DNA of 44,542 nucleotides from an uncultured Collinsella sp. (GCA_900541195.1 UQIY01000014.1:1-44542), one strand, 5' to 3'. Counted from the first letter of the stretch, positions 15,874-24,424 are shown. A program made the numbers and translations. The notes: a model not told the origin generated them from the letters alone.

Positions 15874-17898
15874 ATGAAAAGACTCCCCCGCTTTGCGTTG
15901 GCCGCCGCGTTGTTTGCCGGCGCGCTCGCAGGCACCCCAAGCCTCGCTTTCGCGGGAAACCTGCCCGCCGCTATTGACGGCTCCGTGGCCGTCATGCACA
16001 CCAACGATATCCACGGCAGCTACAAGTACAGCTACAACGCAAGCAAGGGCACCGGCACTGTGGGCTTTGACGGACTGGCGGTTCTCTATAGCGCCCAAAG
16101 CAGCGTCCCCGATCTTTTGCTCGATGCGGGCGACACCTTCCACGGACAGTCCTTCGCCACCATGAGCGAGGGCAAGAGCATCGCCGAGCTCATGGACACC
16201 TTCTACGCCGACGGCTACGACGCGACCACGCCAGGCAACCACGACTGGAGCTACGGTGCGGACAAACTCCGCACCATGACCGGCTACAGCACCACCGGCA
16301 CGCCCTTCGCCATGCTCTGCGCGAACGCGAAGTCTACGAGCGGCGTATGGAGCTCGAGCATCACGAAGACGCTCGATCGCACCTGGGAGGATAGCGAAGA
16401 TCACTCCACATTCGACTACAAAATCAAGGTCGGCGTCGTGGGTGCCATGGATGAGTCGCTAGGTTCCTCGCTGCGCGCGGACCTGGTCGCGGGTACGTCG
16501 TTCTCGGGTGCCGCGAACGCCATCAATGCCGAGGCAGAGCAGCTGCGCAAGGAGGGCTGCGATGTTGTTGCGTGTATCGCGCACACGCTCGACGCCAAGA
16601 CCTTTGCCACGCGACTCCGTGGCGTCGATGCCCTTATCGCAGGCCACGAGCACATCAACCTTAACGAGAAGGTGACGGGAGCCGACGGCAAGACGATCCA
16701 CGTTGTTGAGGCAGGCAGCGCCTTTGCCGAGGTGGGGCTGCTTTCCATTCCGTACAAGTACGACACGAATGGCACCGAGACGACCGACGATGACACGGTC
16801 ACGGTCCCTGCAGACGGCAGCGACGAGAAGCTCTACACCGCCAAGAACGTCAACGACCTTTTGGCAGACCCCGACAAGGGCTCCGACTACCAAAGCCACC
16901 TTGAAGCCGTCCGCAACAAGATCAAGCCGCTCGACGAGGCCTTTGAAAACGAATCGAACAAGGTGCTCGGCACATCCACCACCAACTATTTCTACGGCGA
17001 GGACGTCGCAGGCACGCATGGTTGGGAAATGGTGCGCACCACCGATTTCCGCCCCAGCAAGGAGGGCGACACCACCAAGGCCCAGACCATCGGCCACGTG
17101 ATTTGCGGCTCCTATCTTGCCCTGACGGGCGCGGACTTCGCTATCGAAAACGCTGGCGGCATCCGCGGCGGCATCGCGGCGGGCAACGTGACCGCCGGCA
17201 ACGTCATCGCCATCTCGCCCTACGGCAACACCGTGGAGACCTGGACCATGACCGGCGCGGACTTCCTCGCAGCGCTCGAGCACTCGCTACAAATCAGCGA
17301 CGAGTGCAATCACAGCTACGAGCTTCAGCAAGCCTACGTGGCGGCCGGTCACACCGAGCAGGAGGCGCAAGACAAGTACAAGTGGCGCGATGACTCTGGC
17401 AGCGTTCTCTCCTTTGGCGGCATCAACGTGACGATTGATTGGACGCAGCCCGAAGGCAAGCGCATTGTGAGTGCCACACTCACCAAAGACGGCAGCACGC
17501 TCGACCCCGTCAAGACCTATACCGTCGCCACCAACAACTACATCATTACCAACACGACCGACTTCCCCACCTTCGCAAACGCCACCAAACACACCGAGTG
17601 GGGTGCCTGCGAGTCAGCCCTAAGGGCGCTGATCGGGCAGAACAGCTGGGAGAGCAAGATGGCCTCGCTCGCGGGCACCATCAGCTTTGGCTCCGCTGCC
17701 GTGGACCCCACGCCCACACCGGCCCCGACGCCTAAGCCCTCGCCTAAGACGGACACGACGACCACGAAGGTCATCACCAAGAAGACGACCGGTAAGCTCG
17801 CCGCAACGGGAGACCGCACGCTGGCAGTAGTTGGCGCGTGCCTTATCGGCGGCATCATCGTCATCATTCTCGGCATTATCTGGAAGCGTCGACGCTAA
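15874..17898 (+). CDS. Cell-surface 5'-nucleotidase/metallophosphatase with LAATG sortase anchor
   Basis: Secreted enzyme of 674 residues predicted to strip phosphate from extracellular nucleotides. A signal peptide (1-27, ending LAFA) is followed by the calcineurin-like domain: MHTNDIHG with D45 and H47, GDTFHG with D87, GNHDW with N122/H123, and AGHEHIN. The 5'-nucleotidase C-terminal domain carries NAGGIRGG and SPYGNTVETW for base binding. A Pro/Thr-rich spacer leads to LAATG at 642-646, a membrane helix (about 650-669) and KRRR, the layout of a sortase substrate of the LAXTG type found in actinobacteria. RBS AAGGA lies about 8-10 bases upstream. A terminator follows. Confidence 0.92.
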   Translation: MKRLPRFALAAALFAGALAGTPSLAFAGNLPAAIDGSVAVMHTNDIHGSYKYSYNASKGTGTVGFDGLAVLYSAQSSVPDLLLDAGDTFHGQSFATMSEGKSIAELMDTFYADGYDATTPGNHDWSYGADKLRTMTGYSTTGTPFAMLCANAKSTSGVWSSSITKTLDRTWEDSEDHSTFDYKIKVGVVGAMDESLGSSLRADLVAGTSFSGAANAINAEAEQLRKEGCDVVACIAHTLDAKTFATRLRGVDALIAGHEHINLNEKVTGADGKTIHVVEAGSAFAEVGLLSIPYKYDTNGTETTDDDTVTVPADGSDEKLYTAKNVNDLLADPDKGSDYQSHLEAVRNKIKPLDEAFENESNKVLGTSTTNYFYGEDVAGTHGWEMVRTTDFRPSKEGDTTKAQTIGHVICGSYLALTGADFAIENAGGIRGGIAAGNVTAGNVIAISPYGNTVETWTMTGADFLAALEHSLQISDECNHSYELQQAYVAAGHTEQEAQDKYKWRDDSGSVLSFGGINVTIDWTQPEGKRIVSATLTKDGSTLDPVKTYTVATNNYIITNTTDFPTFANATKHTEWGACESALRALIGQNSWESKMASLAGTISFGSAAVDPTPTPAPTPKPSPKTDTTTTKVITKKTTGKLAATGDRTLAVVGACLIGGIIVIILGIIWKRRR

Positions 17899-17950
17899 GC
17901 TACACCGCCGGGCCTTGCAGCCCCACCGCGTAAACCTTATATCGAGCACA

Positions 17951-17982
17951 GAAGCCCGTCCGAATTTGATCGGACGGGCTTC
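17951..17982 (+). terminator. Terminator after the 5'-nucleotidase gene
   Basis: GAAGCCCGTCCGA pairs perfectly with TCGGACGGGCTTC around a 6-base loop, then TTGG. Confidence 0.8.
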
Positions 17983-18027
17983 TTGGTGGGTATCATGGTT
18001 GGACGATCATTAGGAGGTTTTCCCTAC

Positions 18028-18795
18028 ATGGAATTGTTTGAGCCGATTCTTCATTTCTTTGAGCAACGGTGGGTCCACAACATCATCTGGGCCGTCATCT
18101 TGGCGATAGGCACCGCCGTCGCCGCCGAGGTCGTATCCAAGACCCTGAACCATCTGCTTAACCGTGACGATAACCCGCTTCCGGCATCAAGTATCTTCAT
18201 CAACATCGCGCGCGCCGTCATCTGGATGATTGGCGGCAGCTTTATCCTCGACAACTGCTTTGGCATTAACGCAAACGCGCTCGTCGCCGCTCTTGGCGTC
18301 GGCGGCATCGCCATCTCGCTCGGCTTTCAGGACACGCTGTCAAACCTTATTGGCGGCATGCAGGTTACGTTTACGGGCATCATTAAGCCTGGCGACAATA
18401 TCGAGGTCGGCGGCGTGTCGGGCGTGGTCCAGGACATCACCTGGCGCCACACGACCATCGAAGATGCCTGCGGGCAGACCATCATCGTCCCCAACTCCAA
18501 CATCTCCAAGAACACGCTCGTGCATTTGATGCCCTTTGGGCGCGTGGCTGTGCCCGTTGCCGTAAAGGACACGTCCAAGTGGGCCTCGCTCGACGCGCTG
18601 GCAGACGAGCTGACCAGCGCCACCAAGGCCGCCGTGCTTCCCATCTCGGGCTTTGACAAGGAGCCGTATGTGCTCTTTAGCGAGATCGGCGACTTTGGCA
18701 TTAAGGGCAAGATCATCTTTATCGTCAGCGACGACAGCACCACTTTCACCGCTGCCGACGCCTGCATCCGCGCCATCGCCCCCATCATTGCCTAA
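18028..18795 (+). CDS. Small-conductance mechanosensitive channel, MscS family
   Basis: Membrane channel of 255 residues that opens on osmotic downshock. Two to three helices (about 18-40, 60-80 and 86-110) are followed by the pore and beta domain with the family core NALVAALGVGG, SLGFQDTLSNLIGG and GDNIEV. It is slightly shorter than E. coli MscS (286), mainly by one N-terminal segment. The ATG at 18028 has AGGAGG about 8 bases upstream; the frame is open for 15 more codons into the previous terminator, which are unlikely to be used. It appears to be a single-gene unit between two terminator-like hairpins. Confidence 0.9.
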   Translation: MELFEPILHFFEQRWVHNIIWAVILAIGTAVAAEVVSKTLNHLLNRDDNPLPASSIFINIARAVIWMIGGSFILDNCFGINANALVAALGVGGIAISLGFQDTLSNLIGGMQVTFTGIIKPGDNIEVGGVSGVVQDITWRHTTIEDACGQTIIVPNSNISKNTLVHLMPFGRVAVPVAVKDTSKWASLDALADELTSATKAAVLPISGFDKEPYVLFSEIGDFGIKGKIIFIVSDDSTTFTAADACIRAIAPIIA

Positions 18796-18831
18796 ACCAC
18801 CACAAAGGGGACAGGCACCTTTGTTGTGGTT
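18795..18831. terminator. AAAGGGGACAG-type palindrome 3 (terminator)
   Basis: AACCACCACAAAGG (18795-18808) pairs with CCTTTGTTGTGGTT (18818-18831), one mismatch, around GGACAGGCA. It begins at the stop codon of the MscS gene and ends in TTTT. Confidence 0.8.
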
Positions 18832-18857
18832 TTCATTCGTGGTACCATGGTTCATAT

Positions 18858-18873
18858 AGTTGTTTAAACGACT
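18858..18873. promoter_or_regulatory. 16-bp dyad over the probable transcription start of the ParB-BMP gene
   Basis: AGTTGTTTAAACGACT is a near-perfect palindrome (one pair off) around GTTTAAAC. It overlaps a -10 candidate TATAGT (18854-18859) and ends 3 bases before the GGGAG ribosome site, a natural place for a repressor. Confidence 0.4.
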
Positions 18874-18887
18874 AAGGGAGCAACATC

Positions 18888-20804
18888 ATGGAAGAGGCCT
18901 ACCGTCAAGCACGCAAGCGCGGCGAGCAAGGACGTCGACGCGCCATTAGTCAAAGCGAGTATCCGTACCTCACGGACCTCGATAGCTTGGTTGCCCAGCT
19001 CCCCTTAGGCCAGCGAGAGAATGTCGGCCTGAGAGACATTCCGCTCGAAATGGTCGTCGGTACGGTTACCAAGGGCCGTCAGTCCGCCTTTTCATGCAAC
19101 TTTATGCCCCTACTGCCGTTTGGCACCGAGTTCGCCCGCAAGTGGTCCAACCTCTACGACATCCAGGTAACCGAGGGTTATCGCGACCCCATCATCGTCA
19201 CCGAGTTCATGCATCGGTTCTATGTCCAGGAAGGCAACAAACGCGTCAGTGTCCTCAAATTCCTGGACGCCCCGACGGTTTCGGCCAAGGTCACCCGTCT
19301 CTACCCCGGCACATGGGATTCCGTCGAAAGCCGCCTGTACGGCGAGTTCTGCGCGTTTTGGCGCGTCTGCCCCCTATACGAGATCGAGTTCTCGCGTGAG
19401 GGAAGCTACGAGACGCTCGCCAAGATGCTCGGTCAGAACCTTATCGAAAAATGGCCGCAGAAAAAGGTCGACTACCTGCGCCACACCTTCCTGCTCTTTA
19501 AGCGCGCCTACCTTCGCGCAGGCGGCGACCACCTGGACATTACGCCTGCCGACGCCATGCTCGTGTACCTCAATGTGTACAACCAGGACCGCCTGCTGGA
19601 TACGCCGACGGATATCGTTGTAAACCGCCTGTGCAAGATTTGGCGCGAGCTGGTCATCGCCGGCAAAAATGACGAGGACAAGGTCGATCTTGTCGAAGCA
19701 CCGAGCGTCGACGAGGAAGAGTCGCCCGCCAAGTCCACCTCCGGTGTGCTCAACTTCTTTATGGGCAAGACCGTCTACTCGGTGGCCAACCCCCTGCGCA
19801 TCGCCTTTATCCATGAGTTCCCCTGTGCGACGTCGAGCTGGGACAGCCTGCACGACCAAGGGCGCCAGTATCTCGATGAGCACTTTGGCGGTATCGTGCG
19901 CACTGAGGCGTTCGAGGACTGTCACGATCCGGATGTGTTCTACGCCGCCGTGGAAACGGCTGTCAAACATGGAGCAAACGTCATCTTCTCGACCTCGCAC
20001 CGCCTGATGGAATACACGCTCAGGGCTGCCGTTGAGTATCCCCAGGTTCGGTTCCTCAACTGCTCTATCGGCCTTCCCCATCAAAGCGTCCGTTCGTACT
20101 TTGGCAAGATGTACGAGGCCAAGTTTCTCCTGGGCGCCCTTGCCGCCAGCATGGCGGACAACCACCGCATCGGTTACCACGCGTCGGTATTCGCCTCGGG
20201 CGCACTCAGCGAGATCAACGCCTTTGCGATTGGCGCCTCGCTGCTCGACCCACGCGCGCAGGTAATCCTCACCTGGGGCGATGTGCCTGCAGGTGGTCTT
20301 GTCGAGGCCATGTACCGCGAAGGCGTGAGCGTCATGACCGGCGCTGACATGTCAAAGTCGCTCGAAGACCCAACGGCCTACGGACTCCACCGCCTGGTCG
20401 ATGGCAAGGTTTCCGGCATCGCCATGCCGGTATGGAACTGGGGCCGTTACTACGAGCTCATCGTTCGCAGCCTTCTGCACGGTACGTGGGACGAGACCAG
20501 CGATGACAACCAAGTGCGCGCCGTCAACTACTGGTACGGCATGAGCTCAGGCGTTATCGACATTCGCTACGCTCCGGGCCTGCCTTATCAGACGCGCAAG
20601 CTTGTTCAGCTCCTCCGCAATGGCATTGTTGAGGGATCCATCAACCCCTTTGGCGGCGAGCTCCACAGCCAGAACGGCGTGGTACAGATCGAAGGCTTCC
20701 CTCCGCTGCCGAGCACGCAGATTGTCGAGATGAATTGGCTGGCGGACAACGTGGTGGGCACCATTCCGCAGCTCGACGATGAGCCGAAAGTCCCTGCCCT
20801 ATGA
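18888..20804 (+). CDS. ParB-like domain fused to a cytosolic BMP/PnrA-type ligand-binding domain
   Basis: A 638-residue protein. Residues about 47-145 resemble a ParB/sulfiredoxin-like fold (LRDIPLEMVVGT, then DPIIVTEFMHRFYVQEGNKRVSVLKFL). A mainly helical middle part (150-260) and an acidic linker (about 262-285) lead to a BMP domain from about 300 (LRIAFIHEFP, ANVIFSTSHRLM, SYFGKMYEAKFLLGALAASM, GYHASVFASGALSEINAFAIGA). BMP proteins normally sit outside the membrane and bind nucleosides, yet no signal peptide or lipobox is present, so this is probably an intracellular sensor. GGGAG is 7 bases before the ATG. The gene overlaps the phosphoesterase gene by ATGA, implying a joint function. Role unknown. 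Confidence 0.75.
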   Translation: MEEAYRQARKRGEQGRRRAISQSEYPYLTDLDSLVAQLPLGQRENVGLRDIPLEMVVGTVTKGRQSAFSCNFMPLLPFGTEFARKWSNLYDIQVTEGYRDPIIVTEFMHRFYVQEGNKRVSVLKFLDAPTVSAKVTRLYPGTWDSVESRLYGEFCAFWRVCPLYEIEFSREGSYETLAKMLGQNLIEKWPQKKVDYLRHTFLLFKRAYLRAGGDHLDITPADAMLVYLNVYNQDRLLDTPTDIVVNRLCKIWRELVIAGKNDEDKVDLVEAPSVDEEESPAKSTSGVLNFFMGKTVYSVANPLRIAFIHEFPCATSSWDSLHDQGRQYLDEHFGGIVRTEAFEDCHDPDVFYAAVETAVKHGANVIFSTSHRLMEYTLRAAVEYPQVRFLNCSIGLPHQSVRSYFGKMYEAKFLLGALAASMADNHRIGYHASVFASGALSEINAFAIGASLLDPRAQVILTWGDVPAGGLVEAMYREGVSVMTGADMSKSLEDPTAYGLHRLVDGKVSGIAMPVWNWGRYYELIVRSLLHGTWDETSDDNQVRAVNYWYGMSSGVIDIRYAPGLPYQTRKLVQLLRNGIVEGSINPFGGELHSQNGVVQIEGFPPLPSTQIVEMNWLADNVVGTIPQLDDEPKVPAL

Positions 20805-21511
20805 AAATCCTTGCCATAGCCGATACCGAAGAACGATGCCTTTGGGAGTGCTTTCGCAAGGAACGCTTTGAGGGAGTCGACCTGATTTTGTCCGCCGGCG
20901 ATCTGGACCCGGACTATCTTGAGTTTTTGGTTACGGTCATCAACAAACCGCTCATCTACGTGCGCGGCAATCACGATGACCGCTACGCACGTCATGCACC
21001 GGGCGGATGTATCTGCGTGGAAGACAGCGTGTACACGTACCGAGGGATTCGCATTGCGGGCCTTGGCGGGTCCATGCGTTATCGCGACGGCGCCAACATG
21101 TACACCGAACGCGAGATGTCCAAGCGCATGCGTAAGCTGTCGCGTAAGGTTAGGATGGTCGGCGGGTGCGACATTCTGCTTACCCATGCACCCGCCGCCG
21201 GTATGGGTGATCTGGACGATCTGCCGCATCGAGGGTTCGAGTGCTTTAACACAGCACTCGAATCCTGGAATCCCGACTACATGGTGCACGGGCATGTGCA
21301 CCAAAGCTACGGCTACGATTTTCAGCGCGAGCGGCAGCATGTGTGTGGAACGACGATCATCAACGCCTGCGGCTATACGCAGTTTGAGCTCGACCAGACG
21401 CACTACCCCATCCGCGGCTGGCAAGCAGCTTGGCTCAACTCACAAACCATGCGCCGCGAGCTCAAACGCCACGAAGCCATCGAGTCTTCAACAGCCAGAA
21501 CACCCTGGTAA
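20801..21511 (+). CDS. Calcineurin-like metallophosphoesterase with altered first motif
   Basis: A 236-residue cytosolic protein with most metal-binding blocks of the family: D8, GD at 33-34, GNHD at 56-59, H129 in THAP and GHVH at 164-167. The first motif, normally D-x-H, reads D8-T9-E10, so one histidine ligand is replaced by glutamate. This could change metal preference or activity. It starts inside the stop of the ParB-BMP gene (ATGA), so the two are translated together. Substrates in the family range from nucleotides to phosphodiesters; nothing here decides. A palindromic terminator follows. Confidence 0.85.
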   Translation: MKILAIADTEERCLWECFRKERFEGVDLILSAGDLDPDYLEFLVTVINKPLIYVRGNHDDRYARHAPGGCICVEDSVYTYRGIRIAGLGGSMRYRDGANMYTEREMSKRMRKLSRKVRMVGGCDILLTHAPAAGMGDLDDLPHRGFECFNTALESWNPDYMVHGHVHQSYGYDFQRERQHVCGTTIINACGYTQFELDQTHYPIRGWQAAWLNSQTMRRELKRHEAIESSTARTPW

Positions 21512-21512
21512 C

Positions 21513-21545
21513 CACCATAAAGGGGACACTGTCCCCTTTGTGGTG
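21513..21545. terminator. AAAGGGGACAG-type palindrome 4
   Basis: CACCATAAAGGGGACA and TGTCCCCTTTGTGGTG are near-perfect complements around one central C, followed by CTTTT. It starts just after the phosphoesterase stop. Confidence 0.8.
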
Positions 21546-21563
21546 CTTTTGACGCGATAGCAA

Positions 21564-21601
21564 GAAACCCGGTCCTGCACAAGGCAGAACCGGGTTTCTT
21601 T
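21564..21601. terminator. Bidirectional terminator between phosphoesterase and rplA
   Basis: AAGAAACCCGGTCCTGC pairs with GCAGAACCGGGTTTCTT (one mismatch) around ACAAG. A-runs and T-runs on both sides let it serve the plus-strand gene and the rplA operon. Confidence 0.85.
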
Positions 21602-21636
21602 AGCAATGCTTGCTGTACTCAGGCAGTAACTAGCAG

Positions 21637-22344
21637 TTACTCAGCCAGGAAGTCACGCTGGACAGCGGGATCGACCTTGACGCCAGGGCCCATGGTGGAA
21701 GACACGGAGATGGACTTGACGTACTTGCCCTTAGCAGAAGAGGGCTTGACGCGCAGGATCTCGGTGTACAGGGCAGCGTAGTTCTCGACGAGCTGCTGCT
21801 CAGAGAAGGACTTCTTGCCCAGGGGCACGTGGCAGATGCCGTAACGGTCGGCGCGGTACTCAACGCGGCCGGCCTTGAGCTCGGAGACCATCTTGGCGAC
21901 GTCCATGGTCACGGTGCCGAGCTTGGGGTTCGGCATGAGGCCACGGGGACCAAGGATCTTACCGATGCGGCCAACCTTGGCCATCATGTTCGGCGTAGCG
22001 ATAGCGGCGTCGAAGTTGATCTCGCCCTTCTGGATCTGGGCGACGAGCTCGTCGGAACCGATGATGTCGGCGCCGGCAGCCTCGGCCTCGCGGGCCTTCT
22101 CGCCCTCGGCGAAGACGGCAACACGAACGGTCTTGCCGGTGCCGTGGGGCAGGGAGATGGAACCGCGGATGTTCTGGTCAGCCTTACGAGTATCGATGCC
22201 CAGACGGAAGTGGGCCTCGACGGTCTCGTCGAACTTGGCGGTGTCGAGCTCCTTGATGAGCTTGGCAGCCTGAAGGGGGGTGTAGAGCGTGGCGCGGTCA
22301 ATCTTCTCGGCAGCGGCGTTATAGCTCTTACCATGCTTAGCCAT
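21637..22344 (-). CDS. rplA: 50S ribosomal protein L1
   Basis: Large-subunit protein of the L1 stalk, binding 23S rRNA and helping tRNA release. The 235 residues match the family throughout (KAVRVAVFAEG-like TVRVAVFAEG, GKILGPRGLMPNPKLGTVT, VEYRADRYGICHVPLGK). The ATG at 22344 (MAKHGK) is chosen because AGGAGG is 8 bases upstream; an ATG two codons earlier is only 2 bases from it. It is the last gene of the rpmG-tRNA-Trp-secE-nusG-rplK-rplA unit. rplJ and rplL do not follow as they do in many bacteria; a terminator and a convergent gene do. Confidence 0.97.
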   Translation of the reverse strand: MAKHGKSYNAAAEKIDRATLYTPLQAAKLIKELDTAKFDETVEAHFRLGIDTRKADQNIRGSISLPHGTGKTVRVAVFAEGEKAREAEAAGADIIGSDELVAQIQKGEINFDAAIATPNMMAKVGRIGKILGPRGLMPNPKLGTVTMDVAKMVSELKAGRVEYRADRYGICHVPLGKKSFSEQQLVENYAALYTEILRVKPSSAKGKYVKSISVSSTMGPGVKVDPAVQRDFLAE

Positions 22345-22461
22345 ATGCATTACCTCCTGTGGTTAAACGGGCGTGAGCCCTCCCACATCGTATCGTGTGC
22401 CCTATTGCACACATTTAACGGGCGCCCCGGTCGGGTCACCCGTCGTTACCATAAGAAATCG

Positions 22462-22890
22462 CTACTCAGCGATGGTGACGCCCATGGAACGGGCGGTACC
22501 GGCGATGATTTTCTTGGCGGCGTCAATGTCGTTGGCATTGAGGTCCGGCATCTTGATCTCGGCGATCTTGGTGAGCTGCTCCTGGGAGAGCTGACCAACC
22601 TTGTCGGCCTGGGGCTTAGCGGAACCAGACTTAAGGTTCAGCTCCTTCTTGATGAGGTGAGCCGCCGGCGGGGTCTTGGTGATGAAGGAGAAGGACTTAT
22701 CCTCGTAGACAGAAATCTCAACGGGGATAATGTCGCCCTTCTTGTCCTGCGTCTCGGCGTTAAAGGCCTGGCAGAACTGCATGATGTTCACGCCAGCAGC
22801 GCCCAGGGCGGGGCCGACGGGAGGAGCGGGGTTAGCTGCACCAGCAGGAATCTGGAGCTTAATGACGTTGGCAACCTTCTTCTCAGCCAT
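22462..22890 (-). CDS. rplK: 50S ribosomal protein L11
   Basis: Protein of the GTPase-associated centre, 142 residues, the usual length. The proline-rich N-terminal domain (IKLQIPAGAANPAPPVGPALG) and the rRNA-binding C-terminal domain ending in GTARSMGV are complete. The start MAEKK at 22890 fits AAAGGA about 6 bases upstream; an ATG two codons before it touches that site. It lies between nusG and rplA in the standard order. Confidence 0.97.
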   Translation of the reverse strand: MAEKKVANVIKLQIPAGAANPAPPVGPALGAAGVNIMQFCQAFNAETQDKKGDIIPVEISVYEDKSFSFITKTPPAAHLIKKELNLKSGSAKPQADKVGQLSQEQLTKIAEIKMPDLNANDIDAAKKIIAGTARSMGVTIAE

Positions 22891-23010
22891 GGTCATTCCT
22901 TTCGAATCACGAGTGTGAAGTACTTGCTATATCGTAAGCACGCACGTGTTAGAAGCACTCCTGAGATGAGCAGTCACAGAAGAAGCACGCTCGCGCGAAC
23001 GGACGAAAAC

Positions 23011-23547
23011 TTAAGCGATGACAGCGACCTGGTTAAAGTCGAGCTCGACCGGCGTCTCGCGGCCAAAGATCATCAGCGTGACCTTGAGCTTGCCAGCCTC
23101 GGTGTTAACCTCGGAGACCTTGCCATCAAAGTCGGTAAGCGGGCCATCGGTGACGCGGACGGACGTACCGACCTCAATATCAACCGAGGTGCGCTTGGGC
23201 GAATCGCCCTTACCGGGACGACGAGTCATCTTGTTGTACTCGTCGCGGGAAAGCGGAGCGGGCTTGCCGTTGCCGCCTAGGAAACCGGTGACGCCAGGCG
23301 TGTTACGAACACACGTCCAAGCATCGTCATCCATCTCCATGCGGACCAGGACATAACCCGGGAAGATCTTGGAATCCTTGGTCTCACGCTTGCCACCCTC
23401 TTTAATCTCGGTGACGCGCTCCATAGGAATCTCGATATCAAAGATACGGTCCTGCATGCCCATAGTCTCGATGCGATGCTCGAGATCGGACTTAACGCGG
23501 TTCTCGTATCCAGAGTAAGTGTGAACGACGTACCAACGCTTAGACAT
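23011..23547 (-). CDS. nusG: Transcription termination/antitermination protein NusG
   Basis: RNA polymerase-binding elongation factor of 178 residues. The NGN domain opens with RWYVVHTYSGYENRVK and includes KIFPGYVLVRMEM and NTPGVTGFLG; the KOW domain at the C-terminus carries VRVTDGPLTDFDGKVSEV and ends LDFNQVAVI. GAGGGG lies before the ATG. It starts 3 bases after the secE stop codon and continues the secE-nusG pair found in most bacteria. Confidence 0.96.
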   Translation of the reverse strand: MSKRWYVVHTYSGYENRVKSDLEHRIETMGMQDRIFDIEIPMERVTEIKEGGKRETKDSKIFPGYVLVRMEMDDDAWTCVRNTPGVTGFLGGNGKPAPLSRDEYNKMTRRPGKGDSPKRTSVDIEVGTSVRVTDGPLTDFDGKVSEVNTEAGKLKVTLMIFGRETPVELDFNQVAVIA

Positions 23548-23550
23548 GGT

Positions 23551-23889
23551 TTAGCCCCTCAATCCAGAGAACAGAGCAAGAGCCTCGCCAAAGCCAGCAT
23601 CGAGCAGAGCGATGACGACGCCGACGACGATCAGAGAAGCGCAAACAACAACCGAGTAGTTCACGAGCTCCTTCTTATCGGGCCACGTGACACGCTTCAT
23701 CTCGGACTTGACCGAAGCGAAATACTTCTTGGTGCGGGCGAAGAAACCAGGCTTCTCGTTCTTCTTGGACTTCGCAGCCTTCTCGTTCTTCTTGGCAACG
23801 GCCTTCTTGGCCTCAACCTTGGAGTTGGCGGCAGCTTTGTTGGCAGGTGCCGGCTGCTGAGCCTTCTTCTTGTTCTTCTTGTTGGCCAT
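23551..23889 (-). CDS. secE: Preprotein translocase subunit SecE
   Basis: Small essential subunit of the SecYEG channel. Of 112 residues the first 55 form a very lysine-, asparagine- and alanine-rich tail; the conserved core follows (FFARTKKYFASVKSEMKRVTWPDKKELVNYS) and a single membrane helix spans about 78-100. The basic extension is common in high-GC Gram-positives. GGAGG lies about 7 bases upstream of the ATG. The tRNA-Trp gene directly precedes it in the same transcript. Confidence 0.95.
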   Translation of the reverse strand: MANKKNKKKAQQPAPANKAAANSKVEAKKAVAKKNEKAAKSKKNEKPGFFARTKKYFASVKSEMKRVTWPDKKELVNYSVVVCASLIVVGVVIALLDAGFGEALALFSGLRG

Positions 23890-23965
23890 TTGGGTTACCT
23901 CCGCGCAATGCGCTTATACATGAGTAAACCGTAAGCCCCCAAGTGGGAACTTACGGAATAATGAC

Positions 23966-24041
23966 TGGCACGCCAGGAAGGACTCGAACCCTCAACACTC
24001 GGTTTTGGAGACCGATGCTCTACCAATTGAACTACTGGCGT
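23966..24041 (-). tRNA. tRNA-Trp (CCA anticodon)
   Basis: Seven-base acceptor stem ACGCCAG/CTGGCGT, discriminator G and encoded CCA end. The anticodon loop CTCCAAA sits on the stem TCGGT/ACCGA, giving anticodon CCA. It lies between rpmG and secE, and is co-transcribed with them. Confidence 0.96.
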
Positions 24042-24054
24042 ATGTGACTAGAGA

Positions 24055-24204
24055 CTAGCGAGTCTCTTTGTGCAGCGTGTGGTGACGGCACCAGGGGCAA
24101 TACTTCTTGATCTCCATACGATCAGGCATGGTCGACTTGTTCTTGGTGGTCGTATAGTTGCGGCGCTTGCACTCAGTGCACGCAAGAGTAACTAGAGTAC
24201 GCAT
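24055..24204 (-). CDS. rpmG: 50S ribosomal protein L33
   Basis: A 49-residue ribosomal protein (begins MRTLVTLACTECKRRNY, ends HKETR). Two CxxC pairs, C9-C12 and C36-C39, mark it as the zinc-binding form. The ATG at 24204 follows CAGGA and GAAAGG. It is the first gene of the unit rpmG-tRNA-Trp-secE-nusG-rplK-rplA and follows a clear promoter. Confidence 0.95.
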   Translation of the reverse strand: MRTLVTLACTECKRRNYTTTKNKSTMPDRMEIKKYCPWCRHHTLHKETR

Positions 24205-24249
24205 GTATCCTGAACCTTTCATTTCCGCCCCGTACGGGCACGAGTTGTT

Positions 24250-24279
24250 ACTTTATCAGCTCCACGTAAGTGCTGTCAA
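24250..24279 (-). promoter_or_regulatory. Promoter of the rpmG-secE-nusG-rplKA unit
   Basis: Perfect -35 TTGACA (24279-24274) and -10 TAAAGT (24255-24250), 18 bases apart, with the start codon of rpmG about 45 bases downstream. Confidence 0.7.
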
Positions 24280-24424
24280 TGAAAACCTCGAGTCAATTGG
24301 TTCTCGGTGGATCCATTCATATTTGGAACACATCAATGAAGCCATCGAGAGCTAATCGACGGTGCATCCAGGACCATTATCGATCCTCTCGACACCAGCA
24401 ACGGCTCAATATCCATTGCAGAAA

